From JBDZVM01 sp040255675 (GTDB taxonomy: Bacteria; Actinomycetota; Actinomycetes; Acidothermales; Acidothermaceae): DNA of 64,000 nucleotides. Location of the stretch: contig JBDZVM010000011.1 in NCBI GenBank assembly GCA_040255675.1, forward strand, positions 1 to 64,000, given 5' to 3'. Positions within the stretch are counted from its first letter, which is position 1, and the number at the start of each line of letters is the position of its first letter. Shown piece by piece: positions 49,158 to 59,349 of the stretch. The position numbers were made by a program, and so were the translations under genes. The notes below the pieces were generated by a model. That model ran no database searches and was not told the origin of the DNA. It worked only from the letters and a program-made list of their open reading frames with translations.

Positions 49158-52100
49158 ATGCCGATCACCTTGATCGAGACAACCTACGGACGTGCGGCCG
49201 TCGATGCACTGCGCGATGCCGTCGCCGCGCCCAAGACAGATAACCCGATGGCACCGGTCGTCGTCCTCGTGCCCAACAACATCGCCGGTATCGTCGCCCG
49301 TCGATCGCTCGCCGTTGGCGTCAACGGTCGCGGCGGGATCGCGGGCATCGACGTCACGACCCTGAGCAAGCTGGCTGAGCGCCTCGCCGCGCCTGCCCTG
49401 GTGCCACGCAAACCCGCCACCCGCTCGATCCTTGCCGCGGCGTGGCGACGTGAGCTCGGCGTCCAGCCGCTCGGGTTTGCGCCTATCGCCGACCATCCCG
49501 CCACCGTCCGAGCCTTGGCTGAGGCTCACCGCATGCTGCGCAATCTCTCCGCTGACGCGCTCGACGCCGTCGCGAATTCGACTGGCGTCGCGCGCGATCT
49601 CGTCGAGCTCCATCGCCGCGTCAGCGCCCGGTTAGCGCCGGATTGGTACGACCGCACCGACCTACTCCGTGCTGCCGCGACGATGACCGGTGGCCTGCCG
49701 CCTGTGGTGCTGCACCTGCCGCAGGATCTCGGCGAGTCGGAGCGCTTCTTTATTGCGTCCGTCTCGGCGCTCACGGTCGTGGCCGGGCGCACCGGGGTCC
49801 GGCGGGCCGATGCCGCGATCGAGCGGGTGCTCGACGCCCTCCACGTCGACGGCGCGAGGCAGCGCGTTGAGATTCCGACGGGCTCGCGCATCATCACCGC
49901 CTCAGATTCTGACGACGAGGTGCGCACGGTCGTCCGCGACGTCATGGTCACGCTTCGCTCCACCCCGGCGCACCGCGTCGCGGTGCTCTACTCGGCCGCC
50001 ATCCCATACGCGCGGATCCTCAGCGAGCAGCTGGCCGCGGCGGGCATCGTCGTCAACGGTGCCGGCGTCCGCCCGGCCGCCGAGCGCGCCGTGCCACGTC
50101 TGCTCACCGGGCTGTTAGCGCTCAGTGAGTCGGACGTCGCCCGGGCAGACCTGTTCGAGGCGCTGGCCGCGGCGCCGGTACGCGATTTCGCCGGCAATCG
50201 CATACCGCTCGCCTCCTGGGAGCGGGCGTCGCGCGCTGCGGGTGTCGTCAAGGGCGACGACTGGCAGCAGCGGCTCGAAGACCATGCCCAACGTCTCCGC
50301 CGACAAGCCGCGCACGAAGCCGAAAGTGAAGAGCCGCGCCAGTGGCTTGTCGACCGGCGTACTCGAGAGGCCGATACGGCCGATGCGTTGGGCGCGTTCG
50401 CCACCACGTTGCGCGCGCAGTTGCGTCGCGCTGCCGGGCTGACGACCTGGCACGAGCTTGCCGGTTGGGCGGCCGAACTGTTGACCACCATCGTCGGCGA
50501 TGTCGACACCTTGACCGGGCTGCCCGCGGCGGAGCAGTACGCGGCCGTCGCCGTCCGGTCAGCGTTGGCCGACCTGGCGGGCCTCGATGCCGTCGACCCC
50601 GTCGCGACCCTCACCGGGCTGCGTGACGCACTGGACGTCGAGCTCGACGGCGCGTTGCCGCGGGTCGGTCGCTTCGGCGACGGCGTGCTCGTAGCGCCGT
50701 TGTCCGCCGCGATCGGCCTCGACCTCGACGTCGTCTACGTTGTCGGCGTTTGCGAGGATCTCTACCCCGGCCGAGTCCGCCCGGATGGGCTGCTATCCGA
50801 ACGGGCCAGGGCGGCGTCCGGCGGTCAGCTTCCCGCGCAACGCGACGAAATCGACCGGCGACATCGGCACTTGCTCGCGGCACTCGCGTCAGCGGGCACT
50901 GTCGTCGTCTCGTTTCCGCGCGGCGACTTGCGCCGCTCCACCGGACGGCTGCCGAGTCGTTTCGTGCTGCCGACATTGCGCGAACTCGCCGGAAACCACG
51001 AGCTGGCGGCCACGGAGTGGGACACCCCCGATTACGGCGGCGCGATGGCGCAGTCGCCGTCCTTCGCCCGCTCGCTCAGCACGACACCCGACCCCGCGAC
51101 CGAGCAGGAGTGGCGTACCCGCAGTGCCGCCGCCCGTGAGCTGGACGACGACGTCGTCCGAGCCGCTGTCGCGCTGATACGAGCGCGAGCGGGCGAGCGG
51201 TTCACCAGATTCGACGGAAACCTTGGTGGCATAGAGGGATTGCCCGACTACGCCGACGGCACGCATGCGGTGTCGCCGACCGCGCTCGAGGGGTACGCCC
51301 GCTGTCCGCACGCCTACTTTTTGGGTCGGCTCCTCGGCGTCGAGCCGGTGGAGCAGCCGGAGGACGTCGTCACTATCTCGGCGGCAGACATCGGCAACAT
51401 CGTGCATTACAGCGTGGAGCAGTTCATCTCGAGTTTTGCCGACTCGCTGCCTCGCGACGGCGAGCCCTGGACACCCGAGCAACGCGCGCGCCTCGCCGAG
51501 ATCGCGAGCTCCCAGGCCGACGACTTCCGTCGCCGAGGCCTTACCGGCCACCCTCGGCTGTGGGAGGCCGAGCGCTCCCGACTCCTCGCCCAGGTCGAGT
51601 CGATGATCGACGACGAAGACGCCTGGCGGGCCCGGCGCGGCACCAGCGTCGTCGCGAGCGAGATGCCGTTCGGCATCCGCGGCGCCGAACCGGTTCAGGT
51701 TTCTATACCGAGCGGTGCCGTCTCGATGCGTGGCAGCGCCGACCGCGTCGACCGCGATGCCGACGGCAGCCTGTGGGTCACCGACATCAAGACCGGCAAG
51801 GCCGACGACTTCAAGGCGATCAGTACCGACGACCCGACGCTGGGCGGCACGAAGCTGCAGCTGCCGGTGTACGCGCACGCGGCGCGCGCCCGCTACGGCG
51901 GTGACGGCGCCGAGGTCGCGGCCCAGTACTGGTTCGTGCGTCGCGATGCCGGCACGCGAGTGGAGTTGCCGCTCACCGAGGAAGTCGAGAGTGCGTATGC
52001 CCGCGCTCTCGATGTGCTGGTCCGGTCCATCGCCGCCGGCCTGTTTCCGCCGAAGCCGCCCGAGGTCGCCGACTTCGGCTGGGTGCAGTGCCCGTACTGC

Positions 52101-52232
52101 AATCCCGACGGCATCGGTCACTCGGAAAATCGCGAACGATGGGAGCGCAAACGCGCCGATCCGGTCTTGCGCGAGCTGATCACGCTGATCGACCCTGCCG
52201 GTGTGCCGAACGATGAGGAGGGCGACGGGTGA
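49158..52232 (+). CDS. AddB-like PD-(D/E)XK nuclease protein
   Basis: A 1024-residue protein of the AddB/RecB-like group. The N-terminus (VVVLVPNNIAGIVARRSLAV) follows the degenerate helicase layout of AddB. The C-terminus has YARCPHAYFLGRLLG, then a nuclease core (SMRGSADRVDRD; WVTDIKTGKAD with D-x-K) and a CPYC pair. Classical AddB has four Fe-S cysteines; I count three in equivalent places, so cluster binding is uncertain. ATG 49158 follows GGAGGG; the frame stays open upstream to 48681, but that part has no homology signs. It overlaps the helicase gene by 4 bases, so the pair likely forms a complex on DNA ends. Confidence 0.82.
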   Translation: MPITLIETTYGRAAVDALRDAVAAPKTDNPMAPVVVLVPNNIAGIVARRSLAVGVNGRGGIAGIDVTTLSKLAERLAAPALVPRKPATRSILAAAWRRELGVQPLGFAPIADHPATVRALAEAHRMLRNLSADALDAVANSTGVARDLVELHRRVSARLAPDWYDRTDLLRAAATMTGGLPPVVLHLPQDLGESERFFIASVSALTVVAGRTGVRRADAAIERVLDALHVDGARQRVEIPTGSRIITASDSDDEVRTVVRDVMVTLRSTPAHRVAVLYSAAIPYARILSEQLAAAGIVVNGAGVRPAAERAVPRLLTGLLALSESDVARADLFEALAAAPVRDFAGNRIPLASWERASRAAGVVKGDDWQQRLEDHAQRLRRQAAHEAESEEPRQWLVDRRTREADTADALGAFATTLRAQLRRAAGLTTWHELAGWAAELLTTIVGDVDTLTGLPAAEQYAAVAVRSALADLAGLDAVDPVATLTGLRDALDVELDGALPRVGRFGDGVLVAPLSAAIGLDLDVVYVVGVCEDLYPGRVRPDGLLSERARAASGGQLPAQRDEIDRRHRHLLAALASAGTVVVSFPRGDLRRSTGRLPSRFVLPTLRELAGNHELAATEWDTPDYGGAMAQSPSFARSLSTTPDPATEQEWRTRSAAARELDDDVVRAAVALIRARAGERFTRFDGNLGGIEGLPDYADGTHAVSPTALEGYARCPHAYFLGRLLGVEPVEQPEDVVTISAADIGNIVHYSVEQFISSFADSLPRDGEPWTPEQRARLAEIASSQADDFRRRGLTGHPRLWEAERSRLLAQVESMIDDEDAWRARRGTSVVASEMPFGIRGAEPVQVSIPSGAVSMRGSADRVDRDADGSLWVTDIKTGKADDFKAISTDDPTLGGTKLQLPVYAHAARARYGGDGAEVAAQYWFVRRDAGTRVELPLTEEVESAYARALDVLVRSIAAGLFPPKPPEVADFGWVQCPYCNPDGIGHSENRERWERKRADPVLRELITLIDPAGVPNDEEGDG

Positions 52233-55200
52233 CCGGATCGCCGCTACGAGACGCCGACGCCCGCCGCGACATCGCCGACGACACCGACCGCACTCTGTTC
52301 GTCAACGCGGGAGCGGGTTCCGGAAAGACGTCCGCGCTCGTGCGCCGCGTGCGCACCCTCGTCCTGCGCGACGAAATCCGATTGGCCAACATCGCGGCGG
52401 TCACCTTCACCGAGAGGGCCGGCGTGGAACTGCGCGACCGCCTGCGCGGCGAGTTCCAGAAGGCGATCCGTGGCGGCGGCACGGAGGCCGCGCTCGCCGA
52501 GCAGGCGCTCGACGACCTCGACGGCGCGGCGATCGGCACCCTGCACTCTTTCGCCCAGCGCGTCCTCTCCGAGCACCCCATCGAGGCAGGCCTACCGCCG
52601 TTGATCGACGTACGCGACGAGGTCGGTTCGTCGGTGGCGTTCGAGGAGCGCTGGGCCGGCCTGCAGACCGCGTTGCTCGACGACGACACCGTCGCCGCGC
52701 CGCTACTGCTTGCCCTCGCCGCCGGCGTCAAGCTTGAAAACATCCGCTCACTTACCCAGCTACTCACCAACGACTGGGATCTCATCGCGTCGCGCGTGCT
52801 GGCCGGTCCCGAGCCGGTGGTGGTCCAGCCCGATGTCGCCGGCCTGCTCGGCGAGTTGCGTGAATACCTCGCGCTACGAGATCACTGCACGGACGACGCG
52901 GACAGGCTCCTGGCAAAGCTCGGCGAAGTCGCGGAGGTCGTAGAACGGCTGGCCGCATGCGCGGACGTCGAGTCGCAGCTGCCGCTGCTGGAGGAGCTGT
53001 CTCGGTTCAAATACCACGTCGGCCGGGCGGCGTGTTGGACTACCGCGCCGGGCGGCAAGCCCGCGATCGTGGAACGCGGAGCTGAACTGTCGAACGTCGC
53101 CGGCGACCTGTTGTCTGCCGTCGTCAACGACTGCCTGCGCGTGCTCACTCGGTGGACGGCGCGACAAGTGTTCGCCGACGCCCAGGCGCGTCGTGGCGAA
53201 GGGCGGCTGGAGTTCCACGACCTGCTCGTGCTCGCCCGTGACCTGCTGCGTCGCGATAGCGAAGTCCGGGCGACGTTGCACAACAACTATCAGCGGCTGC
53301 TGTTGGACGAGTTTCAAGACACCGACCCGATCCAGATCGAGATCGCCGCGCGCATCTGTGGTGGACGCAACGCCGACGCCGAGAACTGGGAGGAGATCGC
53401 CATCCCACCGGGCAGGCTGTTCGTGGTCGGCGACGCGAAGCAATCGATTTACCGGTTCCGCCGAGCCAGTATCCGTACCTACCTTCAGGCACGTGACTAC
53501 CTTGGGGGCGAAATCTCGCTCACCACCAATTTCCGTACCATCGCACCGATCCTCGACTGGATCAATGCCGTATTCGGCGAGCTGATCAAGCCAGCGCCGG
53601 GTGCCCAGCCCGAGTACCAGCCGTTGCTTCACCATCGCGACGCCGGCGGCAGCGGGCCCGCCGTCACCGTGCTCGGCGCCGACGGCCACGCCGACAAGCC
53701 GGACGCCGCCACGATGCGCGCACGTGAAGCCGCCGACGTCGCCGGCGTGATCGGTGAGATCATCGACTCCGGCTGGACGGTCTACGACCAATCCACCGAT
53801 GCCTGGCGACCCGCGCGACACGAGGACATCGCCGTCCTGGTGCCCGCGCGTACATCGCTGCCGTTCCTTACCGACGCGCTCGATAGCGCCGCCATCCCGT
53901 ATCGGGCCGAGGCCAGCTCGCTGGTCTACCAGGCTGAAGAAATCCGGGCACTCCTCGCGGCCGCTCGTGCCATCGCCGATCCCACCGACGCGTTGTCACT
54001 CGTCACGGCGCTGCGTTCCGCACTGTTCGGATGCGGTGACGACGACTTGTGGAGGTGGAAGCGCGACGGAGGTCGGTTCTCGCTGCGCGCGGACATGCCA
54101 GAGGCCATGGCGACCACACCGGTCGGCCGAGCTGTCGATTACTTGAAATGCCTGTCCTACGAAGCGAGGTGGCTGACGCCGAGCCAGGTGCTCGGCCGCA
54201 TCATCACCGACCGCCGCATGCTCGAGGTAGCCGCTACTGGTCGGCAGGCGCGCGACGAATGGCGTCGGCTCCGGTTCGTCGTCGACCAGGCACGCGCCTG
54301 GTCGGAGGTGTCACACGGTGGACTTCGCGCATACCTCGCCTGGGCGGCGCGACAGGGCCAGGAAACCGCCCGCGTCGCCGAAGCCGTCCTACCCGAAACC
54401 GACGCTGCCTCCGTGCGAGTGCTCACGGTGCACGCCGCCAAGGGGCTGGAGTTCCCGATCGTCATCCTCTCCGGAATGAGTTCGCGGCCGAATACCCGAT
54501 ATGGTGTCGCGCTCTTGTGGACCGACGACGGCTACGAGGTGCGCACCCGAAAGGGCGTGCAGACCGAGGAGTTCGACGTCGTCCAACCCGTTGACGAGCA
54601 GATGAGCGAACTGGAGCGGCTCCGGCTGCTGTACGTCGCCGCCACTCGAGCTCGCGATCACCTCGTCGTATCGCTGCACCGCGATGAGCAGAGCAGCGCC
54701 CGCACTTTTGCAACCGCAATCGCCAGGACGGGCAGGGCGCTCGGCGGCGTGCGGCAGTTCGTAGCCGATCCCACCGCCGTTCCGACGACCCTTGCGGCCG
54801 CACCGATTCAGCCGCCGCCAGCCTGGGAACCGTGGCTCGCCGGTGTCGAAGCGTCCCGAGCTGCGACGCACGTGCGACCCGTTCTTACGGCGTCCGGCCT
54901 CGAAGGCACCGAGCCGGAAGTCGCGCTCGACGACGCCGCGGACGCCGGGTCAGCCAAGGGACCGCGCGACCTCGAACTCCCACCGTGGACGAAAGGCCGC
55001 TACGGCTCGGCGATCGGACGCGCCGTGCACGCCGTGCTCCAGACGATCGACCTCGCGACAGGCGAGGGGCTGGGTGCGGCGGTCGCCGTCCAGACCGTCG
55101 CGGAAGGCGTTGTCGGGCAAAATGACCTCGTGGCACGACTCGTTCGCTCGGCCATCGAGTCGGAGATCGTGCGGCGTGCGGCAACCCGTGAGCATTGGCG

Positions 55201-55468
55201 CGAGACCTATGTCGGCACGGTGCGCGATGACGGCACAGCTCTCGAGGGCTACATCGACCTTGTCTACCGCGAGGACGACGGCACGCTTGTGATCGTCGAC
55301 TACAAGACCGACACCGTGCCCGCCGGTGCGTTGCCGAGCCGGGTGGCGTATTACCGGCCGCAAATGGACGCCTATCGTGAAGCGCTCGACGCCGCCACAG
55401 GCGAAACCTCAACCGCAACGCTACTTTTCCTGCACCCGACCGCGGCGGCTACCGCGGCGAAGGCGTGA
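52229..55468 (+). CDS. AddA-like UvrD helicase-nuclease
   Basis: A 1079-residue superfamily 1 helicase fused to a nuclease. Walker A is NAGAGSGKT (Lys33), motif II is LLLDEFQDTDPIQ, then VVGDAKQSIYRFRRA, TVHAAKGLEFPIVILSG and LLYVAATRARDHL. The C-terminal nuclease has YGSAIGRAVHAVLQ and LEGYIDLVYRE...VIVDYKTD. Starts with GTG inside the end of the AddB-like gene. The pair resembles AddAB but is distinct from the two-motor AdnAB of mycobacteria. It should unwind and degrade double-stranded ends in repair or against foreign DNA. Confidence 0.88.
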   Translation: MTGSPLRDADARRDIADDTDRTLFVNAGAGSGKTSALVRRVRTLVLRDEIRLANIAAVTFTERAGVELRDRLRGEFQKAIRGGGTEAALAEQALDDLDGAAIGTLHSFAQRVLSEHPIEAGLPPLIDVRDEVGSSVAFEERWAGLQTALLDDDTVAAPLLLALAAGVKLENIRSLTQLLTNDWDLIASRVLAGPEPVVVQPDVAGLLGELREYLALRDHCTDDADRLLAKLGEVAEVVERLAACADVESQLPLLEELSRFKYHVGRAACWTTAPGGKPAIVERGAELSNVAGDLLSAVVNDCLRVLTRWTARQVFADAQARRGEGRLEFHDLLVLARDLLRRDSEVRATLHNNYQRLLLDEFQDTDPIQIEIAARICGGRNADAENWEEIAIPPGRLFVVGDAKQSIYRFRRASIRTYLQARDYLGGEISLTTNFRTIAPILDWINAVFGELIKPAPGAQPEYQPLLHHRDAGGSGPAVTVLGADGHADKPDAATMRAREAADVAGVIGEIIDSGWTVYDQSTDAWRPARHEDIAVLVPARTSLPFLTDALDSAAIPYRAEASSLVYQAEEIRALLAAARAIADPTDALSLVTALRSALFGCGDDDLWRWKRDGGRFSLRADMPEAMATTPVGRAVDYLKCLSYEARWLTPSQVLGRIITDRRMLEVAATGRQARDEWRRLRFVVDQARAWSEVSHGGLRAYLAWAARQGQETARVAEAVLPETDAASVRVLTVHAAKGLEFPIVILSGMSSRPNTRYGVALLWTDDGYEVRTRKGVQTEEFDVVQPVDEQMSELERLRLLYVAATRARDHLVVSLHRDEQSSARTFATAIARTGRALGGVRQFVADPTAVPTTLAAAPIQPPPAWEPWLAGVEASRAATHVRPVLTASGLEGTEPEVALDDAADAGSAKGPRDLELPPWTKGRYGSAIGRAVHAVLQTIDLATGEGLGAAVAVQTVAEGVVGQNDLVARLVRSAIESEIVRRAATREHWRETYVGTVRDDGTALEGYIDLVYREDDGTLVIVDYKTDTVPAGALPSRVAYYRPQMDAYREALDAATGETSTATLLFLHPTAAATAAKA

Positions 55469-55602
55469 CCAGGCGTTCCTGGCAGTGCAGAGGGTTTAAC
55501 CGCGCGAAGCCGCGAGCGTGGACATGTCGGCACGCAGCAGTAGCGTTCCACCGTCCATAAGGACGGGATTCCCGCTGATTGCGGCGTAGAGGAGCGCGAG
55601 AC

Positions 55603-56346
55603 GTGGCACGACGGAAGCGGCACTGCCCAAGGTGCGGGGGACGGGTCGCGGAGATCGCATACGGGATGGTGCCGTGGTCGCCCGAGATCGAAGCTGGCGA
55701 CGTCGTTGTTGGGGGCTGCGACGTCAGCGAAGGGTTGCCATTGTGGGTCTGTCGCGAGTGTGGTCATGAATGGGGCCGGTTGCGGCTCGCATCACCGTTC
55801 ACCGACGTCGCACGGCGTCGTCCAGCGGGTCGGTCCAGGCCGATACTGCTGAGTGAGAACGGGCACCCCCAGGTTCAGCCGACGTGGCGCGACCTGGGCA
55901 TGACGCGCCCCCGAACCGGCGCGCTGGCAGGCGAACTCTATGTCGGCCGTCGCGCTTTCGTGCGAAGCTACGACACATCTCGCTGCGCCACCGACCCGAT
56001 CGCCGACGATGGCGGGAGGTTCTACCTTGATGTGACCCCGCTTCGTGTGGTCGACGAAGCACCGGAGCAGCCGCAGGCGGGCGACGTGGTGTTCTACTTG
56101 GGAGAAGTGGACAAGGAGGTCGAACCGATGCTGTGGCGGCCATCGGCGGTGGCCGTTGTACAAGTCGCGGGGGCGAGCACGTGGGTCGTCTCCGTGACCG
56201 ACGACAAAGTGCGGCCAGAGTATCTTCCGTTGCGATCGTTGCCAAAAGATGCACGCCAGCTAGTAATGAGCCTTGCGACGACAGGTGCCGCGGCGGCGGC
56301 AAATAAGGCAACCCGCATCTTGGCTTTGTTCGGCATTGCCGAGTAG
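55603..56346 (+). CDS. Zinc-ribbon hypothetical protein
   Basis: A 247-residue protein. The N-terminal zinc ribbon is made of HCPRCGGRVAEIAYG and, 40 residues later, LWVCRECGHEWG. The remainder is beta-rich without recognised motifs (ELYVGRRAFVRSYDTSRC; RPEYLPLRSLPKDARQLVMS). GTG 55603 follows GAGGAG at 8 bases. It lies 134 bases after the helicase-nuclease and 111 bases before the next helicase, all in the same direction. May bind nucleic acid or a protein partner; function unknown. Confidence 0.6.
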   Translation: MARRKRHCPRCGGRVAEIAYGMVPWSPEIEAGDVVVGGCDVSEGLPLWVCRECGHEWGRLRLASPFTDVARRRPAGRSRPILLSENGHPQVQPTWRDLGMTRPRTGALAGELYVGRRAFVRSYDTSRCATDPIADDGGRFYLDVTPLRVVDEAPEQPQAGDVVFYLGEVDKEVEPMLWRPSAVAVVQVAGASTWVVSVTDDKVRPEYLPLRSLPKDARQLVMSLATTGAAAAANKATRILALFGIAE

Positions 56347-56457
56347 CGAAGTGGCGGGCACCTCGGCTTACATGGTCGCGTTGCGGGGCATGCCCGCGAT
56401 CCCCTCGAAGAGCACAACGGGTGAATCATTCGTGGTACCTGCCGCGACGCGCCCCTC

Positions 56458-59079
56458 ATGAGGAATCGAGAGGAGCCGGTTTCGTTGTGGCCCGGCGCTG
56501 GCAATTGGACTCTCAGCCTCACCGCCACCGGGTTTGTGCTGTCGGCTGGCGGTCGCGACGAAATGTTTGCCGGTGCCGACCTCGGCCGGCTATCGGTGAG
56601 CCGGTGGTGGTTCGGCCGAAGCCTGTTGGTCGCCGGGAGTCCGCCGCGGAAGTTCGGCGGCTTGTCCGCATCCGGTGCAAGGTCGCTCCGTGACGCGGTC
56701 GCCCGCCAGCGCCTGCGCGCCAGTGCCGCGGATTTCGTCATCCAAGCCTTTCGATTCCGCGACGAATTCCGTGGGTTGCTTGAACGTCATCGCGATATTG
56801 GGCGCTGGATTCCGTACGACGCGGTAACCGACGTCCTGGCGTCGCGTCCGGTCGGCGGGCGGCTGACTAGCGCTGTCCGGAACGCGTTGACGGCTGAGGA
56901 ATGTGACGCCGCCGATTTGCTAAACGCTGATCATCGCGCCCTTGTCGCCGCGGCCAACGAGCGGATCCGCGCGAACGAATTAGCGACCCGCCGGGATTTC
57001 TTCGATCAGGTGGAGAAGAGTCCGCTCACCGATGAACAGGCGAATGCCGTCGTCACATTCGACAATCGTGTTCGCGTCATCGCCGCGGCCGGGTCGGGCA
57101 AGACCTCGGTCATGGTCGCCCGCGCGGCATACGCCATCGAGCGACGGTTCGTGGCACCCGATCGCATCCTGATGCTGGCGTTCAACGCCGACGCCGCGGC
57201 CGAACTCCAGCAACGTGTCGGCGCTCGGCTCGGCGCGCTCGGATTGCCGGACGCGGGCGTGCGGGCGGCCACGTTCCACTCGTTCGGCCGCTCGCTAATA
57301 GGGCAGGCGACCGGCAAGAAGCCGAGCATCGCACCGTGGGTCGAACACGGCAGGGGCATCGAGAAGATCAGCGAGATCGTCGACGAGCTGCGTGACGCGT
57401 CTCCGCAATTTCGTTACCAGTGGGACATGTTCCGGCTGCTGTATGGGCGGATGTCGGACGAGCCGGACGGCGGAGAACCGGACAGCTACGACCGCAAGAC
57501 TCGGACGACCGGCTTCCGCACCTACCGAAACGAAACCGTCCGCAGCGAGGGTGAGCGGCTCATCGCCGACTGGCTGTTCCTTAACGGCGTCGACTACGAG
57601 TACGAGCGCCCGTACCCGCACGACGTCGCTGATCCCGACCACTCGCAGTACCGGCCCGACTTCTTTTACCCGACTGTCGAGGTCTGGCACGAGCATTGGG
57701 CGCTGCGAGCCGATGGTTCGCCGCCGGAATCCTTCATCGGCTACGCCGAGTCGATGGCGTGGAAGCAGCGGACCCATCGGAAGTTTGGTACCCCGCTGGT
57801 GGAGACCACCTGGGCGGAAATCATTAACCTCAGCGGTTTCGACGCACTCGCCGAGAAGCTCAAGTCTTACGGTCTCAAGCTGGACTGGAATCCCGACCGC
57901 CACATTCCCGGCGCCACGCCGATCGAGCACGAACGCCTGGCTGGCTTGATCCGCACGTTCATGTCGCACGTGAAGTCGTCTTCGTTGAGCCGCGACGACC
58001 TGCGAACACGACTCGAGGCGCGGGGGAGGTCTAACCCGCGAGCCCAGCTGTTCCTGGATTTGTATTGGCAGATCCACGACCGCTGGGAGCAAAAACTTCG
58101 CCGCGCCGGCGTCATCGACTTCGACGACATGCTCATCCAGGCCGCGGAGCACGTCGAACGCGACCCGAGCTTGGCTAGCTATGACCTGGTCATGGTGGAT
58201 GAGTTCCAAGACACCAGCCGAGCTCGCGCGCGGCTCACCCGGGCGCTCCTGCAAGGCGGTGAGAAATACTTGCTCGCCGTCGGTGACGACTGGCAGGGCA
58301 TTAACCGCTTCGCTGGGGCGGACCCCTCGGTAATGACGCGGTTCGATTCGTACTTCGGCCCGTGTCAGACGCAGCGCCTGCAAACCACTTTCCGCTGCAC
58401 TCAGACAATCGCGGACGTCGCCAGCCGGTTCGTGTCCGCCAACCCGGCGCAGATCAAGAAGGCAGTGGTGTCGGCGAATAGTGCTACTGGCCGGGGCGTG
58501 AACGTCGTTCGGGTTGCGCAGCGCGAGGCGCTTAGCGGCGCGATCGCGGAACACCTTGCGGAGCTCGCGAAAGATGGCCAGCGGTGCAGTGTCGACATCC
58601 TGGGTCGGTACCGGTTCGAGAACGACCTCGTTCCGCGACGGAAGTTCTCGAATCTCGATGTCAGGTTCCGCACCGCCCACGGGTCAAAAGGCCTCGAAGC
58701 GGACTACATCGTGCTGCCTAACCTCACAACCGGCACATACGGGTTTCCGAGCCAGATCAACGACGACCCAGTACTGGCTCTCGCAATGAGCGAAGACGAC
58801 GGGTTTCCGCACTCTGAGGAAAGGCGCCTCTTCTATGTCGCGCTGACTCGAGCCCGCCTCGGCGTCACAGTCTTCACCGTCGTCGGACTCGAATCTCCCT
58901 TCGTCGTCGAACTCATGCAGTACCCCGAAGTGAATGTCAACGGGTCTTCGGCGTCCGCCGCGGAAGTGCGCGTCTGCCCTGGCTGTGGCGAAGGGACGCT
59001 CGTGCGCCGTCCAGGGCCGTACGGAGACTTCCTCGGGTGCAGCCGCTTTCCGAAGTGCCGCCAGAAGGCAAACCTTTGA
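56458..59079 (+). CDS. UvrD/HelD-type helicase with nuclease-like insert and topoisomerase zinc finger
   Basis: Up to 873 residues. Walker A is IAAAGSGKT (Lys215), motif II is MVDEFQDTSRA, then VGDDWQGINRFAGAD, FRTAHGSKGLEADY and LFYVALTRARLG. Between motifs Ia and II an insert of about residues 360-460 has RSEGERLIADWLFLNG...YRPDFFYP...VEVWHEH, the E...PD...E pattern of PD-(D/E)XK nucleases. The C-terminus is a four-Cys finger (CPGCGEGT...LGCSRFPKC) as in topoisomerase I. ATG 56458 has a weak ribosome site; a TTG at 56485 after GAGGAG is an alternative. DNA repair or defence role. Confidence 0.88.
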   Translation: MRNREEPVSLWPGAGNWTLSLTATGFVLSAGGRDEMFAGADLGRLSVSRWWFGRSLLVAGSPPRKFGGLSASGARSLRDAVARQRLRASAADFVIQAFRFRDEFRGLLERHRDIGRWIPYDAVTDVLASRPVGGRLTSAVRNALTAEECDAADLLNADHRALVAAANERIRANELATRRDFFDQVEKSPLTDEQANAVVTFDNRVRVIAAAGSGKTSVMVARAAYAIERRFVAPDRILMLAFNADAAAELQQRVGARLGALGLPDAGVRAATFHSFGRSLIGQATGKKPSIAPWVEHGRGIEKISEIVDELRDASPQFRYQWDMFRLLYGRMSDEPDGGEPDSYDRKTRTTGFRTYRNETVRSEGERLIADWLFLNGVDYEYERPYPHDVADPDHSQYRPDFFYPTVEVWHEHWALRADGSPPESFIGYAESMAWKQRTHRKFGTPLVETTWAEIINLSGFDALAEKLKSYGLKLDWNPDRHIPGATPIEHERLAGLIRTFMSHVKSSSLSRDDLRTRLEARGRSNPRAQLFLDLYWQIHDRWEQKLRRAGVIDFDDMLIQAAEHVERDPSLASYDLVMVDEFQDTSRARARLTRALLQGGEKYLLAVGDDWQGINRFAGADPSVMTRFDSYFGPCQTQRLQTTFRCTQTIADVASRFVSANPAQIKKAVVSANSATGRGVNVVRVAQREALSGAIAEHLAELAKDGQRCSVDILGRYRFENDLVPRRKFSNLDVRFRTAHGSKGLEADYIVLPNLTTGTYGFPSQINDDPVLALAMSEDDGFPHSEERRLFYVALTRARLGVTVFTVVGLESPFVVELMQYPEVNVNGSSASAAEVRVCPGCGEGTLVRRPGPYGDFLGCSRFPKCRQKANL

Positions 59080-59261
59080 CGACGTCGTCACTCGTATGCT
59101 GTCGTCCGGCCGAACGCTCGTGGCTCATCCGACAGGGACGCCGACGTGTCGTCGCTTGAGCGCATGGCGGAGTGCGCCCGAGTGGGACCCTCACGGCGTC
59201 GACTTGGTCGGCCCTTATGGCGAGACTGAGCGATTCCGGAGACGAGACTAATTACCGACGC

Positions 59262-59296
59262 GGCGGCGGATTCAGCCATCGTTTGAATCCGCCGCC
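59262..59296. terminator. Bidirectional hairpin terminator
   Basis: GGCGGCGGATTCA (59262-59274) pairs perfectly with TGAATCCGCCGCC (59284-59296) around a 9-base loop. It lies between the convergent helicase (stop 59079) and sialidase-like gene (stop 59350). No long T-tract, as usual in high-GC actinobacteria. Confidence 0.75.
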
Positions 59297-59349
59297 TCCA
59301 CTACAAGCCGCCTTCACGCAAACATGAGGGCAATGACGTTAAACCGTCG

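Noticed and set aside
50889..52121. A 410-codon antisense frame in the AddB-like gene
   Set aside because: No motifs. It overlaps the nuclease core of the real gene.
57295..58680. A 461-codon minus-strand open frame inside the UvrD/HelD gene
   Set aside because: The plus-strand frame has all helicase motifs, and the antisense frame has none.
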